From: Macrotrachela quadricornifera
Taxonomy: Eukaryota; Rotifera; Eurotatoria; Philodinida; Philodinidae
Reading direction: 5' to 3'
NCBI GenBank assembly: GCA_022393335.1
Contig: JAJEKB010000359.1
Span: 17,686 to 81,685, forward strand
DNA length: 64,000 nucleotides
Part shown: one piece after another, positions 39,501 through 51,583 of the stretch
Position numbering within the stretch: position 1 is the first letter of the stretch
How the letters are laid out: every line of letters begins with the position of its first letter
Translations under genes and position numbers: made by a program
Notes under the pieces: model-generated
What the model was told of the DNA's origin: nothing
The model's input: the letters and a program-made list of their open reading frames with translations, nothing else
Database searches by the model: none

Positions 39501-42028
39501 TTGTTATTGTTTTTATTAGGTTGAAAATGATGGTGAACTTCTATTAGATGAACTTAAACGTAATTTTCAACGAACTACTGTATTTGATGCATTAATGCGT
39601 GTACGAACAAGTACAGGTAAAAAAATTAAGAAAAAAAAAGATAGATGTTTCCATTTGCTTTTTAGGAATTCGAGCAATTGATTTTCTTGGAAATTTTTAT
39701 ATGACAAATGCAACAGAAATGATACTTGGTACAATTGATTCTGATAAATCAGTATGTGTTGAAATAAAACATGATGATAAGTTACCTATAGACAATAATG
39801 CTTATGTTCAAGTAAGTTATTCCTTTTCTGTTTTAATTAATTTTTCGTTTTTTATCAAATAGGTTGCTTTACTTTATACAAGTATATCTGGTCAACGTCG
39901 TTTAAGAATCTTAACGTTAGCATTAGCTGTGACGTCATCATATAATTCATTATTTTCATCTATTGATCTAGGAACAATTTTACATTATACAACAAAACTT
40001 GGTTAGTAAAAGAATAAAATAAAAATTTTAGTTTAATTATTTCTTTAAAGCTGTTCGTTCAATTTCAATGTCAACACCAAAACAAATAAGAGATAGTATA
40101 ATATCACAGGTTGCTAATGCATTAGCTTGTTATCGATCCAATTGTGCAACAGGATCAGTTGCTGGACAATTAGTTTTACCTGACACATTAAAATTATTTC
40201 CTGTTTATGCTTGCTCATTAGTTAAATCTGATGTTTTAATTGGAAGTAGGTTTGAAATTTTTATATTCAATTTTATAAATTAAATTTCTATTTAGCACAA
40301 ACAGTAACAACTGATGATCGAAGTTGGTTAGTACAACGAATTATGTCGATGAATATTAAAGGAACATACGTATATTTATATCCACGAATTTATCCACTGG
40401 TTTGTAGATTATCTTCACAAAAGAAAAAACAATTTTTTTTTACAATTTTTAATTGAATTTTATTTAGCATAATTTGGAAGAGAATAAAATTCCACCATCA
40501 ATGATTCGATGTTTATATGATCGACTTTCTGATACAGGAGCTTATATTCTTGGTAAGATAATACACATTAAAATCAAATGCATATTTTCGCTTGCCACAC
40601 TGAGTTGAAATAGTGCTTTCTCAAAAGCAAAAAGACATTTATCAATAGAAAAATCGAAATTAGGATAAATGTATGAGAAGATTTCTTGAGATCTGATCTT
40701 TCATACATAATACAATTTCTTTTATTTAGCACCTCGTTTTGTGTCAAAATATTTTGATGATTTTCGCTTAAAAAATAGTAGTTTTTTCTCTATTTTGATT
40801 TTATTAGATCACACATTTCAAAACTCTCCAAAAAAATTCAGTGTAATGATTAGTTTCCTTTTCTACTCGAATGAATATACGATACTGTAAAGCCTGATAA
40901 AATCTGTTACTTAGAGTTCACTATATTATTATTATTATATAAAAAGGCAGTTGTATAAGTAGATCATCATTTTTGGAGACTTTTTCAAAATATAAAATGT
41001 GTCCTCCATTTTCTTTGCATAAAACAAAGATTCTCTCAAACCCTATTCTCTGCTATGTTTTTTCATACAAAAAAACTATATAGAATGAAGATCTACAGAG
41101 AACGTTGAGTCGTCAAATGAACTGGTTTTTGACTGTTGTTTGATGAATATCTGTCAAAAATGTCATGATATCAAACGAAAAGCTTTATTACAGCCTTTTC
41201 ATTATCGTTCCAATATATCTTGACAATCTCATGCTATTTAAATGTATCTAGATCAAAATCACGTTTTGAAAAATAGGAAGGATATAAATATATGTAATAC
41301 TTATCTTAGAGATTCAATACGAAGCTCTTTAAGCTTTTTTTTAATGTTCTTAAGAAAAATGTTAGAAAATTTCATAGTAAGACTAGTATTGGATTTAAAA
41401 AGATACAGTTTACATAAATTTAAAATCTTTAACGTCTGATTGTAATGCTGCTTCTAGCGTATTAGTGAGATAATCTTTGAAGCTTTAGTAAAACAAATCT
41501 TCTTGAAAGTGTAATTGTCTGTTTTGGTGAACTATCTGAATTGCCTTGTTAGATAGAAATTTGCACTTATAAATATTTTTATAGAAAATGGTCTTGTTAT
41601 GTATATCTGGCTTGGTAGTCAAGTCGATCAGCAATTTATGCAATCTTTATTTGGTATTCAATCAACACCATATATTCAACTAGAAACAGTAAAAAAAATT
41701 GAATACTTGTGTTGCGTATATTTTATGTCAAAATGTATTATATTTTTAGTGTCGTATTGTTGAACTTGATAATTCAATATCAAAAAATGTTCGAACATTA
41801 CTAAATATGATTCGTAATGAACGAAACTGCCATATGAAAGTATATAAATTAGAAAAGAAAATTTTTATATTGATTTTACTTTTTAAGGTATTTTTTATTA
41901 AACAACGTGATTCAATTGAACCATATTTCAAGAATTATCTTGTTGAAGATAAAGGTATTACAGGTGGTGCATCTTATGTTGATTTTCTCTTCCATATACA
42001 TCATGAAATTCGACAATCGCTTCAATAA
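36567..42028 (+). CDS. SEC24: SEC24C/D-type COPII coat subunit
   Basis: Cargo-binding subunit of the COPII inner coat (with SEC23) at ER exit sites. About 21 exons join in phase: 36567-36969, 37023-37612, 37683-37919, 37977-38115, 38177-38292, 38349-38476, 38527-38605, 38815-38927, 38979-39072, 39128-39244, 39292-39465, 39520-39616, 39666-39811, 39863-40001, 40051-40245, 40296-40399, 40468-40552, 41585-41688, 41750-41839, 41888-42028. The N-terminus is a disordered Pro/Gln/Ser-rich region. A zinc finger follows ([11 protein letters not shown], then FNCCFC), then the trunk ([37 protein letters not shown]), beta-sandwich ([16 protein letters not shown]), helical domain ([15 protein letters not shown]) and gelsolin domain, ending [18 protein letters not shown]. 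The matches are to the SEC24C/D class rather than A/B. It looks complete and functional. The 1.03-kb intron after 40552 is unusually long for this gene. Confidence 0.94.
37043..37150 (+). repeat. In-frame tandem duplication in SEC24 N-terminus
   Basis: Two adjacent copies of a unit of about 54-57 bp encode YLNSGPPPP(P)SSAQTQHP; the first copy has one extra CCA codon. The duplication keeps frame and lies in the disordered region, so it should change only tail length. Near-identity of the copies points to a recent event or slippage. Confidence 0.85.
41095..41270. repeat. Degenerate dispersed repeat, copy 2
   Basis: Lies in the 1.03-kb SEC24 intron (40553-41584). It is collinear with the 17740-17992 copy: TCAAATGAACTGG, TTTTTGACT and a later AATGTATCTAG block. 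The rest of this intron also carries GATCTGATCTTT, which recurs near 17760, so the repeat may be longer than the ends given. Confidence 0.42.
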
Positions 42029-42520
42029 GAGCAGCAAAATTTTATTGCAATCATCGAATCTTGATTTTCTGCATATATATATTTACTTGTTGGTGTTATT
42101 ACCTTTTATTTCTTTATTTTTTATTATTTTTATTGTTTGAGCAATCAAACCAATCATATGTGAAACATTAACAAGCATTTCTATTCTCATTAGTTTTTTT
42201 AAATACATCTAACTTAATCTTATTTATTTATACGAACAAAAAGAAAATGAATAAATAATTCCAATATACTTATATTTCAGTTTTTAATTGATTATTCTAT
42301 AAAAAATGGATAATAATAAAAAAAAAGAAATTTATTATAGACCAATAAGACTATTTTCTTTGACTTCTAATTTTTCGATTGAACAAGGCATTTCAATAGA
42401 TTGTTTTGGACTATAAGTAGAGTCGTGTATATATTCAATTTTTTGAACCTGTATTCTATCTAAAATATTATGGATTTATTAATACTAGATTAGCTAGCTA
42501 TTTATTTTTAATATACTGAT

Positions 42521-42730
42521 CAGAGGTGCAGAATCTTCCATAAAACGGTCAAATTTGCGCCCCCGGGGAAATTTGTTCGCAAATCTTCCTCTTTTGAAAA
42601 GTAACAATTCAAGAAGTCCATGCAGAAATACTCCAAAAATTTTCCCTAAAAACGAAAAATTTCCCCAAAAAAGAAAAATTCCCCCCCCCCCCCCCGCGCG
42701 GGGGCGCACGAGGAAGATTCTGCACCTCTG
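42521..42730. mobile_element. hAT-type MITE with 8-bp target duplication
   Basis: A 210-bp element bounded by perfect 19-bp terminal inverted repeats, CAGAGGTGCAGAATCTTCC at 42521-42539 and its complement at 42712-42730. It is flanked by identical 8-bp direct repeats ATACTGAT at 42513-42520 and 42731-42738. The 8-bp duplication and CAGAGGTG-type ends are the signature of hAT transposons. There is no transposase, so it depends on a helper. The interior holds a run of 15 C (42681-42695) followed by GCGCGGGGG, strikingly GC-rich in this AT-rich locus. Perfect ends and duplication imply a recent insertion. It lies about 0.5 kb downstream of SEC24. Confidence 0.9.
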
Positions 42731-42738
42731 ATACTGAT

Positions 42739-45700
42739 TCCACAAGAATTGTAGCTGTAATAAAGATATGAAATATATATTAAATTTATATAAAGAAAGT
42801 TTCATTAGGTGAAAAGCCACCTCAGCATGTATTAATCTTTTGTATCATAACAGTAAGTCTTTCGAAACGTAACCTATTTATTGTATGAGGATAGTATTAT
42901 ATGATCATCAAATATCAAGCAATATAAGTTCAGATTTATTACGATACTATGACAATATTGTTGTGCTCTTCTATAAGTTTTCAAAAATACTAACTATTGA
43001 TTTATGATTCAAGCGTGCTATAATGCATGTTGATCTCAACGTTTTATTTATAGGAAAGCTGAAAAAACCATAAACAGCAAAACAATTTTAAAAGTTTATC
43101 TTGTTTGAATAGAATATAATCGGATGGAAACTATTTTCTATATTCGTTTTACAAAATGTCTATTAGAAGGAGGAAAGGATCATCGTTTAATCCATCACTA
43201 TTGTATTAAATGTTGTCGCATCATACCTTTGAAAAGTTTTGATAAAAAAGTACTTTTCGCACGAGTCCTAAAGATTTCCATTTTTATGTTGTGTCTACGT
43301 ATCATTAGATTAAACTTCATCCTTTCTGATGTGCCTTAAAAAAGGTTAGTAGAATATATTGATTACATTGGTTGATCCAATATACTCATTGTTGATATGA
43401 TATAGCAACTCCAAGTACATATTAATGCTTCTTCATCGACTGGGATTCATACAGATACCGATTAGTTTCATTTTAATATTACTTATGCATAACATTAGAT
43501 TGAATTTTGGTCTTTTAAGTATATCAGAGTAGAGATTCGTAGAACACGCCTATAATATCAATCAATTAAATCTATTGATTATTAATGAGATACGGTAGAT
43601 TCAAAACACAAGCAAATACTGATTTTATAACAAATTTGTGAAAGACCTGAATAAATGTAACTAGGTCAATTATTTTTCTATTTGTTTTTCGTGTATTCAG
43701 TGCTTTCGAGACTCACTATAGCGTCACTACAACTTGATAATAATTGAATGTATTGGTTCTATTTTATCGATCTAGAACCTGTATAGATTCCAGGTTGGAA
43801 TTGGACTGCTATTCCATAGGCAGTGGCATGAGAGTCAATGGTGGATCCGATCAATATAAATTATTTTGATATCAATGAAAAGTTTTAATCAATAACATCA
43901 CTAAAAATTAATTAAAGCAAGAGAATTAAATGTTATTAAAATAATATAATTTGATATTGATAAAAATAAGCTAGGTCAAAAAATCACTCTACTGAGAAGG
44001 AAAATTTAAGTATATCTTCCATACTTCGGATAAAAGAGTGGTATTTTTACTCTTAATAAAATATTATTTATCGTTACTATCGATGAGTTTCTCTCAAGAA
44101 GAAAATCGCCAATTCTTGCCATTCTGTTGAATTTGAAGGAACCCTGAACGTCAGAATTCTGTGCTTTTTTCTCCTAGTGTCTCGTCAATCCGTTCGGTTT
44201 TCAATATGATATTTATAGCTATTGATAGACTATGACTAGGTGTAGTTTCTAGGAAAAAATTCACGTTGATACCAGTAGGTCTTAAAGAATAACGAAATAC
44301 TACAAAAATAGCAGTAAAACTGAAATCCCCGATTTTTAGTGTTTTTTAGTTAAAAAATTTGATGTGTGGCTGGCCGATCTATACCGACTTCCGATTACAA
44401 AATCATTGTTGGTGGATATGCTATCACGTAACATGGAGAAAAATTTCCATCAGCCTATTATTGTTACATTTGCATCATAACTATCATTTGCTATTGTTGT
44501 TCAGCATCGCAATTATGTGCGGAGAATTCAACATTTAATGGACTAGAAGTAGCTGAAAAATATTCAACAATTGAAAATTGTTTTGGTGTTATTAATGATT
44601 GTTGTTGATTTAGTATAAAAACTGGAGATCCTAAATGAGGAATGTAGGTAGCCATTGGAGGAGGTAGATGATTAACAGTTGGCTGATCCATTATCTAAAT
44701 TAATTCTTTATTTAAACGCAAATATTCTAATTTATAAAAGAGAATATTTATTAAAGAAATTTATATATTTATTAAAAGTTGTTTTGTTAATTTTGTGATA
44801 TATTCAAAAACGGTTGTTGAATAATTCACTATTATTAAATGATTTTCACGTTTTAATTAATCATACATCAACACATAAACTTCGTCAATATATATCCTCT
44901 GATCAAAAAAGTGAATCAAATTCTTTAAAAAATTTATCAAATGACATTGAATCAAATACACATACTATAAATTTATCATTTACTAATTGATAATTATAAT
45001 GAAAAATTGTGTTTAACAATTAGAAATTTATTTTAAATAATTACAAAAAATAAAAATATATTTTATGAAATGAAATAGGTGCTTTAGAAACAATACAGGT
45101 AACTAATAAACAAGAACGATAATCAGTAAATAATTGAGAGAAAAGATGGATAATTATTGCATAAATATATTTAACTTTATTTGATTTATCCTTATATTTT
45201 GAATAATAAAATATGATTTGACTTCCACTATCAATTTTTAAATTCATTCGTTCATCTAATGAAAATACTAAATTAGCTGCATGAATATCAGATTTCAGAA
45301 TCTAAAATTACTAAAAAATGTCTTTTCATCTACTAGCAGCAAAACATATTTATCTAAAATAATCAAGATAAAATACAACTATATAGCTGTAAATATAAAT
45401 CGATATAAATCAGAGAAATAAACAAAAACTAAATATTTAAACATTTTAATTCGCTAACATTTATCTTGAGGATATGTTAATTGGTTTTAGAAATGAAGCT
45501 CCAACACCAGGATCCGCGCGAAAGTTTTGAGACAGTCAAGATTAGAGGAGACAAATTTTTCTTTCTATTGAAACCTAAAATGTGACAGATTTTCGCCAAG
45601 CGAAAACTTTGTAAGTTTCTGAAAAGTTTGACATTCTTTGGCAGATTCCTAAGATGAGAATCAGTTTTTAGTACAGGCGAAGATTTTTTTAAAGTTTACT

Positions 45701-46600
45701 ATGATTACGAAACAGGTTTTTTCTGTCACGAAGGGAAAGCTGTTTTCAGAGTTGTAGAAAATCCTTCATTTCTTCATTTTTTCAAAAAGAAATACATTGT
45801 GATAACTTTCAGTAGTTTCACCGCTGAAGGAGGCTACACTAGGGACGACTGCTCAAAAATGGAACTGCTCAGAAAGTAGACAACATTAAAATTGTCACAA
45901 AAATGGAAAAATCATAGATATTTTGTTGACTGAATAAGCTGATGTAGTTACTGTATCGCAAAGAAAAACACTTTAACATTTTAGAATTTTCGATCAAAAT
46001 ACCATGATTTGAGCCTGGAGTCCGAGTAAAAACTAGTTGATTTCTTTAACTTATCATAGAAATTCATAATTTTTACCGATATTTCAGCAATAGTTTTCAA
46101 TTACTGAGGAAGGATCATTCAGCGACGTTTCTTTTCTCTCAATACATTTTCCAGAAATACTTCATAAAATATTTCATAGGGGTAGAGTAATCCAAAAAAC
46201 CGAGCTCTTTTGTTGAGTAGCAACGAATAATTTTCAATAATTGGAGGAATTTACATAGCTTTGCAGTTCTCTCTTTCACTTTCGAGGCTACTGTCTAGTA
46301 CTTTCTTACAAATAGATGTCCTCGTTCAAATGAGTTCTACACTTTAATTTTCTCGAACATGTACGAATTAAATAAGACAAGATAATATTAGATAGATTAT
46401 AAATATGTTCTTTGTAAGTCTTTCTTGTCGACTACGTTTCTTATATATAAACACGTATATCTGAATTATTTATTCAGAAACATCTTATTCAATATAGACA
46501 GATATTATGTGGAAGGCAAACTTTAATGTAAAAAAATGATTTATCGATGTATCTAATTTCGAATATATTATCATCTTCTTTGCAGTAAGAAGTTTTATTA
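42739..46600. other. Gene-poor region, no supported gene
   Basis: AT-rich sequence with a few short open frames. Two minus-strand frames are the most gene-like: 44491-44691 (66 residues, begins MDQPTVNHLPPPMATYIP) and 45041-45300 (open without a start, containing ILKSDIHAANLVFSLDER). They could be exons or remnants of one unknown minus-strand gene, but I recognise no domain and cannot join them with convincing splice sites. Nothing else is supported. Confidence 0.4.
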
Positions 46601-46629
46601 ATCAAATTAGGAAGTGTACGGAAACGAGG

Positions 46630-47930
46630 GATTACCGGGTTATATTTTTTTAGGATTTATTGGGATTTATTTAGATTTATCATAAATCTGGGATTTTTTC
46701 TATCACTAATAGAATAAAATTATGATGACTTATATAGTAAACATGTAATAAAATCCAACACACATAAATTAATCGCCGAATTAATCTCATTTCAGAGGAT
46801 CTATCCCCAAAACATTATAACATGAGAGAATTTATAATCACAACTCCATAACATGCAATAATTTCTTTCCGGCTCATACTTCTCCTAGCAGAACAATTAA
46901 AGATATATTTATTCTCATTCACATTCAACTCCTTAATATGAATCGATCCTCCAGTGGATTTATCCTGCAACATTAAACTAAAGTAGAATTTCTAATAACA
47001 ACTTCATCGCAAGAAATAATTCCTTAGTGGATCATACTTCTTCAAGCAGATTTGTTTAAGTTTTATCTATCGCCACCGACATTCAACCGCATTCAACTTC
47101 ATAATGCGAATCAATTCCCCAGCGAATCGATTCTTTTTTCAGCGGATATATCCTACACAAAGCAGCATCGATTGATAGTGTTAATCATATCTCTCCAATT
47201 AGCATGATTAATTCACAACACTGCATGATGCATCCCCAAGAACCATGACTTTTAATTTATACATCTTAAGGTTCGAACCCTAACTCAACCACTCCTTTTT
47301 TGCATAGAAGAATAGAAATAAGTCTCGAGATTTATTCAAAAACTCTTCTAGTTAACAACATTAAAATAGAGATCTGCATTGAATGAAAAAAAAATAATAT
47401 CCATAGAAAATGAAATAAATTCCTAGGATTTATTTAAAAATTCCTCTAGATGACGACACTAAAATACACATCTGCACATCATTAAAATTACCATATATAC
47501 GTAAAAATAGAAATAAATCCGACGATCTATCTTCAATATTCTAAAATCTTCTAAGAAAGAGATAAATTCTGGGATTTACGAAAAATCTCGATAAATCCCA
47601 TAAATTAAGTACTGAAAGCTGTTGATAAAAAGATGAAAATAGTATTCATTTTTAAATAGCCAAAGAATTTTCTGAACATACATATCGATAAAGACATCAT
47701 CGATTTGAAATAAAAATAAATCGCATATGATAATCAAATATCAATAAACTCAGAAATTTATTAAAAAGTTCTAATAAATCTAAAAAAATCCCAATAAAGA
47801 AAAAACTCCCAAGATTTATTTTAAAAAATACCAAAAAATCTCAATATAGAAAAAATCCTAGAATTCATTGAAAAACTCCGAGTAAATCTCAATAAATCCC
47901 AAGAAAAAAATCCTAATAAGTTTCAAAAAA
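46630..47930. repeat. Degenerate repeat block with opposed AT-rich ends
   Basis: The left end (about 46650-46700) carries GGATTTATTGGGATTTATTT; the right end (about 47540-47930) carries many opposite-strand versions (AATAAATCCC, AATAAATCTC) spaced every 20-40 bp. Between them, 46812-46976 and 46977-47160 are diverged tandem copies of a roughly 165-185 bp unit: both contain AGAATTT, an ACAACT(T)CAT block, GATCATACTTCT or CTCATACTTCTCC, CATTCAACT and AATCGAT(T/C)C. The arrangement suggests an old non-autonomous mobile element with satellite-like interior. Confidence 0.55.
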
Positions 47931-48612
47931 ATAAATGCTGGAAGCTGCTGGTATTTCTTGTTCTCTCTCACTGTCGCTAGTAATACTGTCATTGCTATGG
48001 TCGATGCTATTATTATCACCTATCGTTGATGTTGTTGTCAGCGGTAATGTTGCCAGAGAGAAGTTTTGCAACTCATACTCTCGTTCATCGGTCGTGCCGA
48101 GCCACCGTCCTTCTACTCCCAATTGCAGCCATTGTCGGCGCTTGATGAACCATATAATTGAAACAGTGTAGTTGAATAGCTTTAGCACTCCCGTTCTCAC
48201 CAACATACTTGCATGATTATTTTTGGGTCCTCGAATGTTTCAATTCTCACAAGAAATATTATGAAAGCCGTAACCTTCGAATCCTGCTGCTGGTCTCCTG
48301 TGAGACAGCAAGTGGTCTATGATAATACTCTGTGACAAAATTCCTCGAAATCGGTTAGGTACAAAGAATTTGCCATCAGGCATACACATGGCCTTTCCTG
48401 CTCTTTCACAGGCATATAAGCAGTAGGTTCTGCCAGTATTTGAATGTCGAATAGTGTTTCGTCTCCAAAATGATTGTTGGTGAATCATTAGCATTTGCAC
48501 CCATCATTCGACCACGAATCTCTTCTGGTAAGAAAGCTTCGGCAAAGGGAGTCAGGCTTTGTAAAGCCGCGTCTCCCACTCTTCCGTCATTGTTTAAAAC
48601 AGAAGTCCTCTG
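47930..48612 (-). pseudogene. GC-richer coding-like relic, unidentified
   Basis: This segment is clearly less AT-rich than its surroundings and has long open stretches on the minus strand. After an acceptor-like TTTTTTCAG near 48613, one frame reads GRVGDAALQSLTPFAEAFLP and then stops near 48425. An overlapping frame (48500-48240) reads NTGRTYCLYACERAGKAMC and CMPDGKFFVPNRFRGILSQ. A third frame continues from 48206 to 47913 with an acidic Ser/Asp-rich end. Frame changes make it look broken. I do not recognise the family. It could be a transposon gene remnant, a horizontally acquired gene in decay, or a host gene with exon limits I have missed. Confidence 0.4.
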
Positions 48613-48619
48613 AAAAAAG

Positions 48620-51583
48620 AAAAGAGAAAAGTAAATGAAAAGCCGTAATGAAAGTTATTCTTCTGACAAAAAACTATGTTCATGAGGACCGGTCACTTTT
48701 AAACAAGATCAGCTCTTTAAAGAGAGACTAGACATTTCTGTCTTATCCTGTGTACCAAGACAATGTTACATCAACTAATATGAAATGCGCCTATTTATAG
48801 TATACGAAATCTTATCGCATTGATCTGTTAAGAAACTTCTTCATGAATCAATTAGAAACATTCTCGTAAATAATCAATCATAAGCGTTCTCTCAAATGAG
48901 TAATCAGATTTGTTTTTTTAAATGGCCAATTGGAATGTAACACTCTTTTTAATGACTTAGCCATTATTTCGGTTAATACTGAACTGCAAATTCGAAATAA
49001 TTATCTAGCTGAATCAGATGATGGAATGGGTATAGATGTCTTACATCGATAGCGGCAAGTTCGATCCTACTAAAACCTACTAAACAGCGTAATATTTCTA
49101 TAGTAGTTATTATATTTCTGAAATTGGGACCACTTAACATATCCCTGGCTCTGTATGCTGTACGGATAATACGTTATTGTCGTTTAAACAGCTGATGCCA
49201 AAAAAAAACTGAATGGGCAAAGACTCTGGGGGTACATGTAGTTCGCGCCGAGTAAAGAGTAGACTTTACGCTTATGTTTTTCTAAAATAATTTTTTTTAT
49301 CTATAGTTCAAAACAGTAAGACCTTGCCAAAAAGAAAAAAAGACTACTTTCAACAAGAGGAAAGCAACATAGCTTTACTTTTCTTCACGTCACGGTGGGT
49401 TATTTCAAGTTAAAAAATAATAGTACTGGATACGAGATTCAAACTTATGACCAACCATATTATCAAAATCGCTGCACTTTTGACTATTTTTCTATCGATT
49501 ATTTGTTATCTGTCAACTTAGTTCTTTTTTTGGGAGAAGAAACATGAAGTCTACGATAGAATATCTAATGACATCTGTCAATTTCATTAAGGTGTTATCG
49601 TTTCTGAAAAGTCCTGATTTTTATTGAGAAAACTGAGAAAAAATCGTCAGTTTTGACAATTAATTGCGATATAATCTTACGATTATCGGACTAATAAATT
49701 GCAATTAATCGACAGTTTTTTCGCGATTTTGATGACATGGGCATTGGTATGATATACTAACGCCTCTTCGACTATCTGGAACACATATTAACATAATAAA
49801 TTTCACACTGCAAATATGATTTCACTATCCTAGTATATGAAACTTAATTATAAATTGAACAGATGTCGGAGAATAAAGAAAGTATACAAGTTTAATTTTA
49901 ATAACTTAAGAGAACGTGAAATAAATAGCAATGTAAATGGTACACAGTATATATGGAAATTTCATTTTTTTTCTCTTAAATAACTACAAATAAATTAAAA
50001 TATAAATTTTATAGAATTTTTGATCTTCATTAGTACACTGTTAAAAAGAAGGGTAGAATAATAAACTTTTCTACTACAAGCAATTTTTCATAAACCCTTT
50101 AAAAGTATATGAGTTTAAGGGTTCATGAAAACAATGGTACACGAATATAAAAATGGTTTATACTATCATTCGAGATACGGACCAGGATTTTTTTATCATA
50201 CGACAAAGAATAGATCAATCTACGCTATTATGGAAAGGGTTTATTTTTTTGACGATAGGAGAATTGTTTTCGAATTTTTGTGCAAAATTATGTTATTCCA
50301 TATATAAGTGTCTATAGTTTTGTAATTTAAAAAAAACAGTTTATGACCTTTCCTGTAATAAAAGTAGATTATTTTACTATATTTGTCAATGAAGTTATAT
50401 GATTCTTTTTTCAACGAAGTAAAGTCAATACTTAAATGGCTGGCATTCTTCGGGTTTATGAAGCAAGATTATTTTGCTATGCATATCAGATTTGTTGTCA
50501 TTTGTCGAATATTGTTGTTATAAATCGATGGATAATTTTCTCAGAAAAATCACATTCTTTTTATTATCTTACACTCTTCTTTATTTTGTCTGCATTCAAA
50601 AGGTTAAACGTTTGTCAATATAAATGAATTAGCGACATATTTTTTATATGCATTTGATATCTTTATCATCTATCAAACAATAAAATTGAATGAAAAATCA
50701 AATTTGTTGATTGCTTTGTCAATCTTTACCTTTTGTTTTCACGAGTTCGCTGAGTTGAATTGAAAAAATGACTTCGTGGAATCGTACTTTATTTTATCTT
50801 CATGAAACATAGATGTGTCAGTTTATATAAGGACTAATAAAGAGAGAAAAAAGGAGAAAGATACAGAAAAGGAGAGAAAACGCTAAACAATATGTATTTG
50901 AATATACAGTATAAAAGTGAACAGCGAACATTTCAAGTCCTCGAATAAACAAAAAGATGAATATAATCAAAGAAAAGAAAAGATATATCTACTGACCTAA
51001 GTGAACAATAGAGAAGATAGACAATGATTGTTCCAGGGCTTAAAGTCTGTTTGATTTAACATGCTTAAATAGCATATTTCCTTCCCAACACTGTGACAAG
51101 GAATGAATTTGAAATCCTTGAATTTGTAAAGACTTAAATATTTAAAATCTTCCATATGAATTGTCATGTAAATTACAGTTATGATTGCTATTGAAAAATA
51201 TTATAAAGGATGCTAAGAGGTACTGGCAGTTTTATTCACAATTCCTTTTCTATTAACAATTCATTAGATGCAATAACATAAATATCGTTACATTATTTAC
51301 AATTCGAGCAGCAAAACGCTTCTTCACTATGTTTTCTCTATATTAACAGACTTTTGAATAGCACTATTAGAATTTTATCTTTATATCTATACTATATTAG
51401 AACTTGTTCGTTTATTCTTCTTATGAAAGATTAAAAATGATTGCTCTCTTTTTTAACTAACTAGAACAAACAATAACTCAATTTATATATATACGAGTGA
51501 ATCGTAATTTTGTTGTATGATTAATGAATAAAACGAAAGTGCCTTTAAAGAAAATTTAAGTTGTGCATCTTATTCACCATTAT
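48620..51583. other. Gene-poor region, tRNA-like traces only
   Basis: No supported gene. A B-box-like stretch AAGTTCGATCC occurs at about 49069, and a complementary-strand counterpart (GAGATTCAAACTTATGACC) near 49433. They resemble the T-arm half of tRNA-derived SINEs, but no A box or full cloverleaf can be drawn. The short frames at 50125-50307 and 50436-50627 are probably chance. Confidence 0.4.

Noticed and set aside
43124..43339. 71-codon plus-strand open frame with several cysteines
   Set aside because: Cysteine spacing fits no zinc-finger pattern and no adjoining exons were found.
47255..47310. GGTTCGAACCC, which looks like a tRNA T-arm with a downstream T run
   Set aside because: No A box, acceptor stem or anticodon arm could be paired at the right spacing on either strand.
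49020..49460. Two opposed B-box-like sequences suggesting tRNA-derived SINEs
   Set aside because: Only the T-arm half resembles a tRNA; no A box or poly-A/T tail and no target duplication were found, so it is noted but not called.
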